A stretch of DNA of 42,697 nt from Flavobacteriaceae bacterium (GCA_017857815.1 JAFMCL010000022.1:1-42697); one strand, 5' to 3'. Numbered from the stretch's first letter, positions 1-8,680 are shown. The notes: generated by a model not told the origin, from the sequence alone. Made by a program: numbers and translations.

Positions 1-356
1 ATTTTGGTAATGAATTCGCCTTCTCGGTAAAGATGAAAGTTGATGTAGTCCGTAAAAATCAAATTGTTTAACGAAGCTTTGTAGCGGTCAAACTGTTCTT
101 TGTTTCCTGTTTTCTTCGTTCCATCAAGGTCTTTGTCGCCAATGTCTTTTGCTTCAATAAACCCAACAGGAATATCTTTTTTAGTCAAAATATAGTCAGG
201 TGCTCCGCAACTTTGTCTTTTCGGTTCGTTGGTCGCCCTAACTTCAGGGACTAAACTTTCTAAAAGTTGCTGTAAGTCACCACGAAAAGTATGTTCGGTT
301 GCATTTCCGAGTCTGTACCTTTTGTCTAAGTTGTCAAGATATTGTCCTAATGTCAT
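1..356 (-). CDS. N-terminal part of a restriction-methyltransferase-like enzyme (cut by window edge)
   Basis: The reading frame is open from an ATG at 356 down to base 1, so only about 118 N-terminal residues are present. It begins MTLGQYLDNLDKRYRLGNAT and carries a PD-(D/E)xK nuclease pattern: GAPD around residues 51-54, then FIEAK around 66-70, giving D54, E68 and K70. This arrangement is known at the N-terminus of large single-chain restriction enzymes in which a nuclease is followed by an N6-adenine methyltransferase (type IIG or ISP-like). The methyltransferase part would lie outside the window, so the family call rests on the N-terminus alone. An upstream ATG is out of frame. The gene is next to palindrome S1 and has the same orientation as the cassette-like genes to the right. 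Confidence 0.7.
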   Translation of the reverse strand, partial: MTLGQYLDNLDKRYRLGNATEHTFRGDLQQLLESLVPEVRATNEPKRQSCGAPDYILTKKDIPVGFIEAKDIGDKDLDGTKKTGNKEQFDRYKASLNNLIFTDYINFHLYREGEFITK

Positions 357-436
357 TGATTCATTCAATTTCTGTCTGAGCGTTGGCAAAAAACAGCTCT
401 TTTGGTTTTTTGAGCGTTGGCTTTTCTTGTATGCTG

Positions 437-501
437 CACAACGGTTTGTATATGGTGTCGTGGCTGACGTTAGGAAGCCATGCACTATATACCTTGTTGT
501 G
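437..501. repeat. Imperfect palindrome S1, attC-like
   Basis: An imperfect inverted repeat starts CACAACGGTTTGTATATGG and ends with GTTGTG at 496-501. The centre is a perfect stem, TGGCT (461-465) paired with AGCCA (476-480), around a 10-nt loop. The 3' end of the SET gene lies inside it. It shares the ACAACGG start with palindromes S2, S4, S5 and S6. Confidence 0.6.
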
Positions 502-1093
502 TGTGGTTTTCTTCATCAAAATAATTTGCCAAAATGGATTCCAATTGTTCTTCTCCTGTCAAAATTCTTTCAATTCTATTCCAAGTTTCTTCATTCAATA
601 TTGACCTAAGGGGTTGATTGACTTTTGTTATTTTCGGAAAGACCTTTTTGATTTTTTTGTCCCAAATTGTGTGGTAATTTGCCAGGTCATTTGGATAAAC
701 TATTTTTCTTTTGGTGCCTTCCTCAATCCCCCTGAAAGGCTTAGAAATGTTCAGGTATCCGTAATCATCTGTTAGTTGTTCGCCCACTTGAATATCTCGA
801 ATTGCTATTTCAAAGTCATATGCGGTTGTGAGACAATTTGAATTGAAACTGTGGTTTACAAATCTCCCGTTATCCCAACAGAGGACTAAATTCCCATTAT
901 TGTTTCGGAAAGTGTAGGTGTCAAGTATTTCTTGATAGAGAGCTTCCATATTCTGAAATTCTATTGGACTAAATTCCCTGTCTAACTTATCAAGAACCCA
1001 AGTAATTGTTCCGGCAGGGATAAATTGAGTTGCTACAACTCCATATCCTACTTCATTGCAGATAAACTTTAATTCAGTATTTGGATGAATCAT
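485..1093 (-). CDS. SET-domain protein (putative protein-lysine methyltransferase)
   Basis: This 202-residue protein has the two signature blocks of SET domains. A degenerate NHSxxxNC motif (NHSFNSNC) lies around residues 130-137 and a GEQLTDDYGY block follows about 30 residues later; together these form the pseudoknot that binds S-adenosylmethionine in SET enzymes. The N-terminus (GYGVVATQFIPAGTI) matches the usual opening of the domain. No signal peptide or membrane segment is visible, so it is probably cytoplasmic. Bacterial SET proteins are often of unknown substrate and none is assigned here. The stop codon lies inside palindrome S1 and the recombinase remnant is immediately upstream, so the gene sits like a cassette. 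The family is fairly secure; activity is not shown. Confidence 0.75.
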   Translation of the reverse strand: MIHPNTELKFICNEVGYGVVATQFIPAGTITWVLDKLDREFSPIEFQNMEALYQEILDTYTFRNNNGNLVLCWDNGRFVNHSFNSNCLTTAYDFEIAIRDIQVGEQLTDDYGYLNISKPFRGIEEGTKRKIVYPNDLANYHTIWDKKIKKVFPKITKVNQPLRSILNEETWNRIERILTGEEQLESILANYFDEENHTQQGI

Positions 1094-1113
1094 TTCCTTT
1101 TGTGTTTTTGTTT

Positions 1114-1399
1114 TTATTTATTTTTAACATGCTGATTATCAGGTTTTTTATTCTTAAAAATTCGATCAATAGGACTTTCAACCCGTTTCAACATAGGCTG
1201 TGAAACATGGGCATAACGTTGTGTAGTTTTGGTAGAATTTATGTCCTAATAATTCCTGTATAAAGCGGATATCGGTACCTTTATCTATCAGGTGAGTGGC
1301 AAAACTAGGATACAACAGCTGTAGAGAAAACCCAGCGAAAGTTGGATTTTCAATGGCTTGTTGTCTGTCAAAGTCGGGCATAAGCCGTAGGTTCTTCAT
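1114..1399 (-). pseudogene. Tyrosine recombinase remnant (IntI/Xer-like C-terminus, frameshifted)
   Basis: Two frames together give the C-terminal end of a tyrosine recombinase. The first frame reads SFATHLIDKGTDIRFIQELL followed by GHK. After a shift near 1238 the second frame continues STKTTQRYAHVSQPMLKRVE, then SPIDRIF, and stops at 1114. The tyrosine in QRYAHV matches the catalytic tyrosine. The HxLRH box that should precede SFATH is corrupted to LLYPS, so the active site is lost, and the N-terminal and central parts are missing. The SPxD tail is shared with IntI integrases and with many Bacteroidota integrases. The fragment cannot be functional. Its left boundary is certain; its right boundary is a guess. 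Confidence 0.8.
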
Positions 1400-1454
1400 G
1401 GGTAGAAAACAGATTTGGGTGCTGTATTACATAAATGTACAAAAAAAACTAAAA

Positions 1455-1592
1455 GTGGTTACAACGGACGGCAATATGCGGAGGCCGGGATTTCGAAGCT
1501 CCAACTTGTCAAACCGTTACAATTTTTAATAAATGAATAAAAGTTTAAAAGACCTACATCCCCCGGCTTACGTATATTGCATGTTAACCACC
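1455..1592. repeat. Imperfect palindrome S2, attC-like, beside the recombinase remnant
   Basis: The left arm (1455-1489) reads GTGGTTACAACGG, then GCAATATGCG and a GGCCGGG block. The right arm (1560-1591) read in reverse is GTGGTTAACATGCAATATACG followed by AGCCGGGG. The core GCAATATGCG (1471-1480) pairs with CGTATATTGC (1571-1580) at 9 of 10 positions. The site is upstream of the recombinase remnant and just beyond the 3' end of the DUF5107 gene. No gene is visible between 1400 and 1610. Confidence 0.6.
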
Positions 1593-1610
1593 GTTTTATT
1601 ATATATACAA

Positions 1611-4600
1611 TTATGATTGCTTAGTTTTCAATAACTCAGACATTCCCAATTCTCCCAGTTCTATCAAATTCAAACAGTTTTGGTGGTTACGTTTGATTAA
1701 ATCATCTTCCCATATTAATAAATCGGGCAATGAAACTGCAAAATAGTCGAGTTTGAATTCGTCGTTCAAGTGTGTTTTACCAAAATCAATCAATCTAATA
1801 AAACGATCTTTGGCTTCTTCAATTCTTTGAAGCTTAATAAGCGCTAAGCCCTGATAAAAAATAGTATCGGGTTGCTGATCGTTATAAAAAATAGCCGGAA
1901 CGGGTTCACTGATTCCCGACGAAGCCATTTGCCAGTAATGAATAGCCTTTTCTGCTTCTCCTATTTCTGAATGGGCATTTCCAAGGAAGTAAAAAATGGC
2001 ATTTTCTTGTGCTCCGTAAAGTTTCCCTTCTCCAAGATTTTCAGGATAGACTTGTGCTTTGGTAAGCAAACGAATTGCCTGTTTATATTGTTTTTCCTCA
2101 ATCGCCAAACAGGCCATTTTTGTAAGACTATAAGTATATTGCCCTATTACTTTACCTTCACCACCTTCCCAAGGATGGAATTTACGGCTCATAATCAACT
2201 CATACGCTTTCTCATGCTGCCCCATTTGATTTAATAAAACAATCCTTTCAAGGTACAAATCATCTCTGTCTGCTACTAAATAGGGATATCTTTCTAATTT
2301 TTGCAGGCGATCTTCTGGAGAAAAATTCAGGCGTTTGTATAGCTGATCCAATTCCATTAGAATACGCGAATCACTTTCGTCTAATGCAAAAGCTTTTTCA
2401 AGTTTGGCTAACGCCTTTTTCGGCATATTTAGTTTGTTGAAATAGGCCAGTGCCAGATTTCGGTGAGGGGTTGCAAAGGTATTATCCAATTCTACCGACA
2501 GTTCCCAATTGCTAATAGCTTCATTGTATTGACGAGCATTGTACCAGAAATTACCTAGATAATACGGGGCTTTTGAATCCGTTGGATTTTGCTGCTTGGT
2601 CCATTCCAACACCATTACCGCCTCAGTTTGATTCGGGAAACAATAGTCAGGACAAGCATTAGCGGCCTCATGAAGTGTTTTTGTAGACATTTTGTGATCG
2701 CCAATTTGTTCTTCAAACCAAGCCTTGTAATAATATGCCAATGGGAAAATTGTACAATCTGCTTGTTCTGATATTCCGATACTGATAAGTTCGATTGCCT
2801 CATGGAAGAATCCAGCAAAAGCAAAATCGAGCGAAAATTCAATATAGGTATGGATGTTTGCACGAAGTAGCTTCTTCATTACTTGTAAATCTTCTGAATA
2901 GGATTCTTTATCTCCACTTAAAAGATATTTTTCAAATAATACTCCAAAGTTAAATTTATCAATTTCTAGCGATTCTTTTATCAAAGAAATGGCTTGAGAA
3001 TTCTGCCCTAATTTGCGGAGAATGCTCACCTTTAACTGTCTGGCTTTATGGTTGTGCCAATTTCGGATCAGTGAACGGTCAATCAGTTCCAGAGATTCTT
3101 CCCACTTATGCTTTTTCGCAGCAATTTGTGAAAGCTGAAAATACCCACTGTCCATCCAGGCAGCATTCCAAACTGATTTATAAAAAGCATCAAATGCTTC
3201 ATCCTCTCTTCCCAGCAAACGCAAAGTTAATCCCAAATTAAAAAAAGGTTCCCCATCAATTGGGTTCGGATTGTAGTGGGTAAGCGTTTCAATTGCGGTT
3301 TTGAAATACTTTTCTGCTTTTGTAAAATTTCCACGTCGCAAATACCACAGACCAAGTGCATTATTACAACGGCTATCTTGAGGCGAACGTTTTAATGCTT
3401 CCAGGTAATAGTCGCGCGGATCGTAAGTGGCATGACGATATTGCTCCAAATGCAGGCCGGTGAGGTACAATTGGTCAATACTATCTATTTCACTAGGCAT
3501 TTTAGCGGCTTTCGCTGCCTCTGGAATAGGTTTCTTTTCATCAGGCTCAGGTTTCCAGTCAACCAAAACTAAACCTGTTGATGTCAGAATGGCAATTTCA
3601 AGTGATTTTGGATCTACTCCCTTAATATCAATCAGTTTATCGTAGGAAGTTGCCGGATGAAAATCGAAAGTATCATCTAAAATAAGCTTATTCCCTGACT
3701 TTAAGATTATTTTTCCCGAGGGATATGAAGCTAGCGTATAAGCTTTAACCGTAGCTTTTCCGTTTTCAATTTCCAGATTAACCATAGCCTCTTTCGTGGC
3801 ATTTTTTACCACTCCCAAATCGCGGTAAGGCATAAAATACTGAGAAAATGTTTTTTCCTCACCTGGCATAAGCCACGAAAAATCAGGTTGATTATCGGTA
3901 TAAACGCCACACATTAGTTCGATATACGGACCATCTTCGTCGGTTAGGTTGCGATCCCAAGCAAGGCCAAAATCACTCTGCCCCCAAGTCCACTGTTTCT
4001 TTCCGGGCGAAACATGATGGTTGGCCACATGAAGTAAACCACTTTTACTATCGTTCTCGTACCCGCCAACAAAATTGTAATTCGAATTAATGGCCATGTA
4101 CGAAGTGGGTACCGGAATATTTTTATAGCGCGAAATGTCAGTTCCTGGCGAATAATCTACCTTATAATAGGTTCCCTTAGCAATCGGAAACTCTGAAACA
4201 TCACGTTTCCCATGATCAAAAACAGCATGAACATCGGGCGGAAAAACTGATTGGTAATGGTCGTTAACTTTTACTGCCGGATTTGCCCACCACAAAAATG
4301 TTTGCGGATGATTTGTACGATTATATAATTTCACCTTTATTTCAAGATATGCCTTGTCGGGATGCAAAGTAAAACCAGCCATTCCTCGTGTTCGAAACAT
4401 ACGTTCTACTTCACTGCACCATACGGTTACGCTGCCATCAGCGTTTTCTTCAATGCAATGATCAACAGCATCATATGTTGATGGACGATGATGTTGTGGC
4501 CAATTAAATTCCAGCCCTCCTGAAATCCATGGCCCCGTTAAGCCAACTAGTGCAGGTTTTATTACCTGATTATAATAAATGAAATGACGCTGTTTGGTTT

Positions 4601-4853
4601 TGTCGTACGCCATTTGCACACGTCCACCTAATTGTGGCAAAATCATTATTTTTAGATATTCATTTTCAAGATATATAGCATTCCATTCCACATCCTTTTT
4701 TATATCTTCAAGTTTCTCTATTACCGGATGGGGATAAACTACACCACTACTACCCTGATAAACACGTTTCTCTAAAAACATAGGGTTTTTTTCAGGTTTC
4801 TTGATTCCATATGTGGGGATGCTTACGTTTTCGTACCAAGCTTTAACTTTCAT
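1611..4853 (-). CDS. DUF5107 domain and TPR-repeat protein, carbohydrate-linked
   Basis: This 1080-residue protein has two parts. Residues about 1-400 form a DUF5107 domain rich in aromatic residues, with ILPQLGGRV near residue 72 and GLEFNWPQHHRPS near residue 114. The LPQLGGRV block recalls aldose-epimerase-like beta-sandwich folds, which is an inference. From about residue 460 to the end there are many TPR-type helix pairs such as ALGLWYLRRGNFTKAEKYFK. No signal peptide is seen, so it is probably cytoplasmic. The upstream gene is a sugar porter and an AraC regulator is divergent to that, so a role in sensing or processing an imported sugar or glycoside is likely. The catalytic activity and substrate are not recognisable from sequence. 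The ATG at 4853 is the natural start of the domain. Confidence 0.75.
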   Translation of the reverse strand: MKVKAWYENVSIPTYGIKKPEKNPMFLEKRVYQGSSGVVYPHPVIEKLEDIKKDVEWNAIYLENEYLKIMILPQLGGRVQMAYDKTKQRHFIYYNQVIKPALVGLTGPWISGGLEFNWPQHHRPSTYDAVDHCIEENADGSVTVWCSEVERMFRTRGMAGFTLHPDKAYLEIKVKLYNRTNHPQTFLWWANPAVKVNDHYQSVFPPDVHAVFDHGKRDVSEFPIAKGTYYKVDYSPGTDISRYKNIPVPTSYMAINSNYNFVGGYENDSKSGLLHVANHHVSPGKKQWTWGQSDFGLAWDRNLTDEDGPYIELMCGVYTDNQPDFSWLMPGEEKTFSQYFMPYRDLGVVKNATKEAMVNLEIENGKATVKAYTLASYPSGKIILKSGNKLILDDTFDFHPATSYDKLIDIKGVDPKSLEIAILTSTGLVLVDWKPEPDEKKPIPEAAKAAKMPSEIDSIDQLYLTGLHLEQYRHATYDPRDYYLEALKRSPQDSRCNNALGLWYLRRGNFTKAEKYFKTAIETLTHYNPNPIDGEPFFNLGLTLRLLGREDEAFDAFYKSVWNAAWMDSGYFQLSQIAAKKHKWEESLELIDRSLIRNWHNHKARQLKVSILRKLGQNSQAISLIKESLEIDKFNFGVLFEKYLLSGDKESYSEDLQVMKKLLRANIHTYIEFSLDFAFAGFFHEAIELISIGISEQADCTIFPLAYYYKAWFEEQIGDHKMSTKTLHEAANACPDYCFPNQTEAVMVLEWTKQQNPTDSKAPYYLGNFWYNARQYNEAISNWELSVELDNTFATPHRNLALAYFNKLNMPKKALAKLEKAFALDESDSRILMELDQLYKRLNFSPEDRLQKLERYPYLVADRDDLYLERIVLLNQMGQHEKAYELIMSRKFHPWEGGEGKVIGQYTYSLTKMACLAIEEKQYKQAIRLLTKAQVYPENLGEGKLYGAQENAIFYFLGNAHSEIGEAEKAIHYWQMASSGISEPVPAIFYNDQQPDTIFYQGLALIKLQRIEEAKDRFIRLIDFGKTHLNDEFKLDYFAVSLPDLLIWEDDLIKRNHQNCLNLIELGELGMSELLKTKQS

Positions 4854-4959
4854 TTCTATTTAATTATTAATCATACAGTTACAACCTCTAAATTGTTTCC
4901 AGTGCAGGCTCTGCAATTTTATTGCAAATACTTTAGTTTCTGAAAAATTATAAACGTAT

Positions 4960-5126
4960 TGGATTCGAGTAATGAGATCTTTTTTTTAATCACTTTCTAT
5001 CCCATTACTCATATCAAATTACTTGTGTTTTTGGCACATGAATTTCATTAATCCTTTAAATCTAGGGCATTTTTAGCCCATAGTGGTTTATTTAACACAA
5101 GTAATTAAGTAGCTTATGCTGCTACA
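4960..5126. other. Structured spacer between sugar porter and DUF5107 gene
   Basis: The 343-nt gene-free spacer 4854-5196 holds several inverted repeats. GAGTAATGAGAT (4967-4978) pairs with 4999-5010 at 11 of 12 positions. AATTACTTGTGTT (5017-5029) pairs perfectly over 13 bp with 5094-5106 and encloses a small GGGC/GCCC hairpin (5065-5079). GTAGC/GCTAC (5109-5125) forms another. The spacer could be a structured leader, an attenuator or an intergenic repeat. No small reading frame is supported. Confidence 0.4.
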
Positions 5127-5196
5127 AATATCAATTTGAGTTTCATAATATTCGCTTTTTAGTTATGTTTTTTATGTTTAAATTTTATAGCGATGT

Positions 5197-6582
5197 TTAA
5201 TACATTTTTTCAATTTCTTCCAGACTTTTGCCTTTGGTTTCGGGTAGTTTTTTTAGGATAAACAAAAATCCAGAGAGGCAAATAAATCCATATAACCAAA
5301 ATGTTCCACTGGCATTTAGCAGCTTATTCAAAATTGGAAAAGTATAAGTGAGTACAAAACAAGCAATCCAGAGTCCAGTTGTTGCAACGGCCATGGCAGC
5401 ACCACGTATTTTATTTGGGAAAATTTCTGATAACACTACCCAAGTGATAGGTGCCAATGTCATTGCATAAGTTGCTATGGACAGCAGTACCAATACTAAA
5501 ATAGCAACGCCTTTAAGTTGAAAGAAGTAGCTTGTTCCTAGTATGAAATAAATAACAGCCAAGCCAATAGAACCCAGTAGCATTAATTTACGACGACCCC
5601 AGTTATCAACCATCCGCATAGCAAAAAGGGTAAAAACAAGATTAACAGCACCCGTAATTACAATATTGAAAAGCATATCACCAACGGAATAACCAGCCGA
5701 TGTGAAAATTTCTTCTGCATAGTTGAAAATTACGTTAATTCCGCACCATTGCTGAAAAACTGCCAGAACAATACCAATTACCAGCATCGGACGAACTTTT
5801 TTTGAACGTAAAGCATTCCAATCAATTTTGTTATCAGTTCCACTTAGTGTTTCAGAGATTTGCTTTTGCTCCTGAAGGCCATATTCGTGACCTCCAATTC
5901 GTTCCAGAATTTTCAAGGAAGCATCCCATTTTCCTGATTTTGCAAGAAAACGAGGGCTTTCAGGGATAAAAAAGGCTAATACAAAAAAAGAAAAAGCAGG
6001 AATTATTTCAGCCCAAAACATCCAGCGCCATCCTGTTTGTCCATTCCACGATTGAAGAATTTCAAGATCAGTAGCATTTTCCGAAATATTTTCAGCAATC
6101 AGAAAATTAACCGTTTGCGCCGCCAAAATCCCAATCACTATTGTTAATTGGTTTACCGAGACCAATCGTCCACGCATTTGCGCTGGCGAAATTTCGGCAA
6201 TGTACATAGGCGAAATGGCCGAAGCTAATCCTATCCCTAAACCTCCAATCAATCGGTAAATAATAAAAGGAGTAAGTAGATTTGCACCACCGGTGCCAAT
6301 AGCAGATATGGTAAAAAGAGCTGCTGCTCCAATTAGAGGAAGTTTACGTCCATAGCGATCTGTAAACCAACCGGAGAGCAAAGCTCCAAAAAGACAGCCA
6401 ATTAGTGCGCTGCTCATGGCCCAACCTTGCAGATAAGGCATGTTGGAAATATCAAAAAAACGTTCGTAAAATGGTTTGGCACCACCAATTACAACCCAGT
6501 CGTAACCAAATAAAAGCCCACCCATGGCCGAAACCAGTGTAATTCCTAAAATAAAGCGTTTATTAATTTTTATACTATCCAT
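5197..6582 (-). CDS. MFS sugar porter (XylE/GalP-like)
   Basis: This 461-residue membrane protein carries the sugar-porter family signatures in order: GGLLFGYD near residue 21, DRYGRK near 75, PESPRFL near 208, QQWCGIN near 276, NWGRRKLM near 328, and PETKG near 449. About twelve hydrophobic membrane segments can be followed. Family members usually carry monosaccharides by proton symport across the inner membrane. The substrate cannot be read from the sequence; xylose, galactose, glucose or a similar sugar is possible. The start ATG at 6582 follows a good Bacteroidota promoter at 6605-6635. The divergent AraC regulator and the downstream DUF5107 gene make a compact uptake and use module. Confidence 0.9.
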   Translation of the reverse strand: MDSIKINKRFILGITLVSAMGGLLFGYDWVVIGGAKPFYERFFDISNMPYLQGWAMSSALIGCLFGALLSGWFTDRYGRKLPLIGAAALFTISAIGTGGANLLTPFIIYRLIGGLGIGLASAISPMYIAEISPAQMRGRLVSVNQLTIVIGILAAQTVNFLIAENISENATDLEILQSWNGQTGWRWMFWAEIIPAFSFFVLAFFIPESPRFLAKSGKWDASLKILERIGGHEYGLQEQKQISETLSGTDNKIDWNALRSKKVRPMLVIGIVLAVFQQWCGINVIFNYAEEIFTSAGYSVGDMLFNIVITGAVNLVFTLFAMRMVDNWGRRKLMLLGSIGLAVIYFILGTSYFFQLKGVAILVLVLLSIATYAMTLAPITWVVLSEIFPNKIRGAAMAVATTGLWIACFVLTYTFPILNKLLNASGTFWLYGFICLSGFLFILKKLPETKGKSLEEIEKMY

Positions 6583-6604
6583 TTAATATAATATTTAATA
6601 CTGT

Positions 6605-6635
6605 CAAAATTATAGTTATACCTTCTACTATACAA
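6605..6635 (-). promoter_or_regulatory. Bacteroidota-type promoter of the sugar porter
   Basis: On the minus strand a TTG (plus 6633-6635) is followed after exactly 20 nt by TAATTTTG (plus 6605-6612). This is a full match to the flavobacterial consensus TTG-N17-23-TAnnTTTG. Transcription would begin near 6599, leaving a leader of about 17 nt before the ATG at 6582. The 204-bp divergent region should also hold the AraC operator, but no clear direct repeats could be assigned. Confidence 0.6.
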
Positions 6636-6786
6636 TGTAATAAATAATTATTTTATGGATTATCTTATCTTTTATCTACTTTTACCACGTCAATAAAAAT
6701 GGAACTATAATCAATGACTACTAGTATTTTATAATTTTTTATTTTTTATAATATTGATTATATAGCTTAATTAAAGATTTTACCAA

Positions 6787-7662
6787 ATGATTAAAAAAGA
6801 TGGATTTTCTGACCAGATCAGTTTTGTTCTTCCTGAAAAAATAATTGAAATGATAAAAGAAAACCCACTGATATCAGATCTATATATGACTGACATTGGT
6901 TATTATGGACATGCCCGTTATCACTATAGAGAACGGACTGATGGCAGTGATCAATTTATCTTGATTTATTGTACTGAAGGGAAAGGGGAGATTCGCATAA
7001 ATAAGACTATTTATGAGATTACAGCAAACAGTTTTATTATTATTCCATCCAAAAATTCTCATTCCTATTGTTCCGACCTAAAGGAACCGTGGTCGATATA
7101 CTGGATCCATTTTACTGGAACCAAGGCTGATTTATTTTCCCGATTTTCGCGTCAGGTTTTTCCAATAGAACAGGGGAAAACATCTAGGATAAACGATAGA
7201 CTCAATTTATTTTCTGATATATTTCGAAATCTGGAGCAAGGTTTTAGTGTTGAAACACTTGAATATTCAAATCTTTGCTTGTCTTCGCTGTTGGCATCGT
7301 TTACTTATTTAAGCCAATATCGAGAAATTAGAAATGTGAATGAAAATGATCCTTTGGCTCAAAGTATTTACTACATGCTCGAAAACCTCAATAGAAAATT
7401 GTACTTGAAAGATGTTGCAACTGAGGTTGGATTATCAGCATCGTATTACTCACGTTTGTTCCACGCCAAAACCGGACACTCTCCAATTGATTATTTTATA
7501 CAGCTGAAAATTCAGCTTGCTTGTCGTTTGCTCGATAATTCAGGTTGGATGATTGTTGATGTTGCCCGTGAGGCTGGTTTTGACGATCAGTATTATTTCT
7601 CACGAGTGTTTCACAAAGTAATGGGGATGTCACCTACCAGATATCGTAAACGACAAGGATAA
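6787..7662 (+). CDS. AraC-family transcriptional regulator
   Basis: This 291-residue protein has an N-terminal AraC-type cupin sensor domain (about residues 30-160; IPSKNSHSYCSDLKEPWSIY is typical of the ligand-binding half). The C-terminal AraC DNA-binding domain (about 195-290) has two helix-turn-helix units: YLKDVATEVGLSASYYSRLF, then VAREAGFDDQYYFSRVFHKV, ending GMSPTRYRKR. It is transcribed divergently from the sugar porter across a 204-bp gap, the usual arrangement for a local activator that responds to the transported sugar. The inducer is unknown. The next minus-strand cassette begins beyond palindrome S3. Confidence 0.92.
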   Translation: MIKKDGFSDQISFVLPEKIIEMIKENPLISDLYMTDIGYYGHARYHYRERTDGSDQFILIYCTEGKGEIRINKTIYEITANSFIIIPSKNSHSYCSDLKEPWSIYWIHFTGTKADLFSRFSRQVFPIEQGKTSRINDRLNLFSDIFRNLEQGFSVETLEYSNLCLSSLLASFTYLSQYREIRNVNENDPLAQSIYYMLENLNRKLYLKDVATEVGLSASYYSRLFHAKTGHSPIDYFIQLKIQLACRLLDNSGWMIVDVAREAGFDDQYYFSRVFHKVMGMSPTRYRKRQG

Positions 7663-7734
7663 AAATATTTTCACCTAAAGTAAAATACACTTAAGTTAAA
7701 AACAATGAATAGCATGTCGCTCATCTTCCTGAAT

Positions 7735-7876
7735 GGTGGTTAACGTTGTTGTATAAGCTTTGTTGCGTTGGTTTAGCAGTAAAGTTACTAAATAATTACT
7801 GACCAAGAAAGTCTGCGAGGACTTTCGCAAGTAAGCCAATAAAAAGCAATAAAGTTTATACGTTGTTGTGGTGTCG
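7735..7876. repeat. Imperfect palindrome S3, attC-like, with inner hairpin
   Basis: GTATAAGCTTTGTTGC (7751-7766) pairs with 7846-7861 at 14 of 16 positions. At the centre GAAAGTC (7807-7813) and GACTTTC (7820-7826) form a perfect 7-bp stem with loop TGCGAG. It fills the AraC-to-secreted-protein gap. Its left edge GGTGGTTAAC (7735-7744) is the exact reverse complement of 1583-1592 in S2. Confidence 0.6.
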
Positions 7877-7883
7877 TATTTTT

Positions 7884-8537
7884 TCAATTCGTCGTTATTT
7901 CATAAGGTTTTTTCGGAAATCCATATAATGTTATTTTTTCAGCATTAATTTCACGAATAGGGATTAAGGTTTCTCTTGTTTTATTATCATAAATTGCTCC
8001 AAAATAAGTTTCATTAAGTTTTTCTAAAATCAATTTTCGACCTTCTCTTTTCCTTCGTTTATTAATTTCTTGAATAGTTGGACTGCTTAAATCTTTATTA
8101 AAAACAAATCTAATTTTTTCATTATTCCATTCTACGTTAAATTCTGATTCTTCAATTTCTGTTTTTGTCAAATCAGTTTTTGTGGGTTCAATTCGTTCGT
8201 AATCTATAGCAAACTCGGTATCTTCTGAGTTGGATTCAGTTTCGCTTATTACTGTATGAGTTTTTCCCATTCTGTATAGTCTAATCCGATTTTCATTCAC
8301 GAATTCATTTTTTGTTACTGAAAATTTTTCACTGTAAACCAACTTTTTTTCTAAAATCCCGTTCTCTGACTTTTTAGAAATTTCGTAATGTAAGATTTCG
8401 TCATTTTTAAATTCAATAAACATTGGGTCTGCATAAGTATGTCCATCTTTAATCATTAGCCAAGTTCCGCTCAAATTTTGTCCATTTACTGAATTAAAAA
8501 TCATTGTTATTAATATTATGAATGTCGTTTTTCGCAT
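7884..8537 (-). CDS. Secreted hypothetical protein, cassette-like
   Basis: The protein is not recognised. It has about 217 residues when started at the ATG at 8537 rather than at in-frame GTG codons further upstream, which lie inside palindrome S4. The N-terminus MRKTTFIILITMIFNSVNGQ looks like a Sec signal peptide cleaved near VNG-Q. The mature part begins NLSGTWLM, which resembles the opening strand of lipocalin-like proteins, and is rich in charged beta-strand residues. A periplasmic or surface location is likely. It is bounded by palindromes S3 and S4, so it is probably a one-gene cassette. Function is unknown. Confidence 0.65.
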   Translation of the reverse strand: MRKTTFIILITMIFNSVNGQNLSGTWLMIKDGHTYADPMFIEFKNDEILHYEISKKSENGILEKKLVYSEKFSVTKNEFVNENRIRLYRMGKTHTVISETESNSEDTEFAIDYERIEPTKTDLTKTEIEESEFNVEWNNEKIRFVFNKDLSSPTIQEINKRRKREGRKLILEKLNETYFGAIYDNKTRETLIPIREINAEKITLYGFPKKPYEITTN

Positions 8538-8544
8538 ATGCACC

Positions 8545-8677
8545 ACAACGGTTTTGTGTATGAAAAGTAGCAGATTTATATGCGCTATTTTTCAGCTTGA
8601 AAATAAAGATAGCGAAAAGAACTAAACTTTTGGTTTAGCTCTTAACTGCTATTTTTTATATACATGGTTGTAGGCAG
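8545..8677. repeat. Imperfect palindrome S4, attC-like
   Basis: The left arm ACAACGGTTTTGTGTATG (from 8545) runs into GTATGAAAAGTAGCAG (8558-8573). The right arm 8646-8663 reads in reverse GTATATAAAAAATAGCAG. Two hairpins lie inside: TTTTCA-gct-TGAAAA (8589-8603) and CTAAAC-ttttg-GTTTAG (about 8622-8638). It separates the secreted protein from the toxin-immunity pair. Confidence 0.6.
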
Positions 8678-8680
8678 TAT

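Noticed and set aside
229..609. Plus-strand frame of 126 residues
   Set aside because: It runs antisense to the restriction-like and SET genes and through palindrome S1; composition is not protein-like.
1296..1529. Plus-strand frame of 77 residues
   Set aside because: It is antisense to the recombinase remnant and overlaps palindrome S2.
7696..7887. 63-residue frame between the AraC gene and the secreted-protein gene
   Set aside because: It lies within palindrome S3, has no family resemblance, and its sequence is explained by the inverted repeat.
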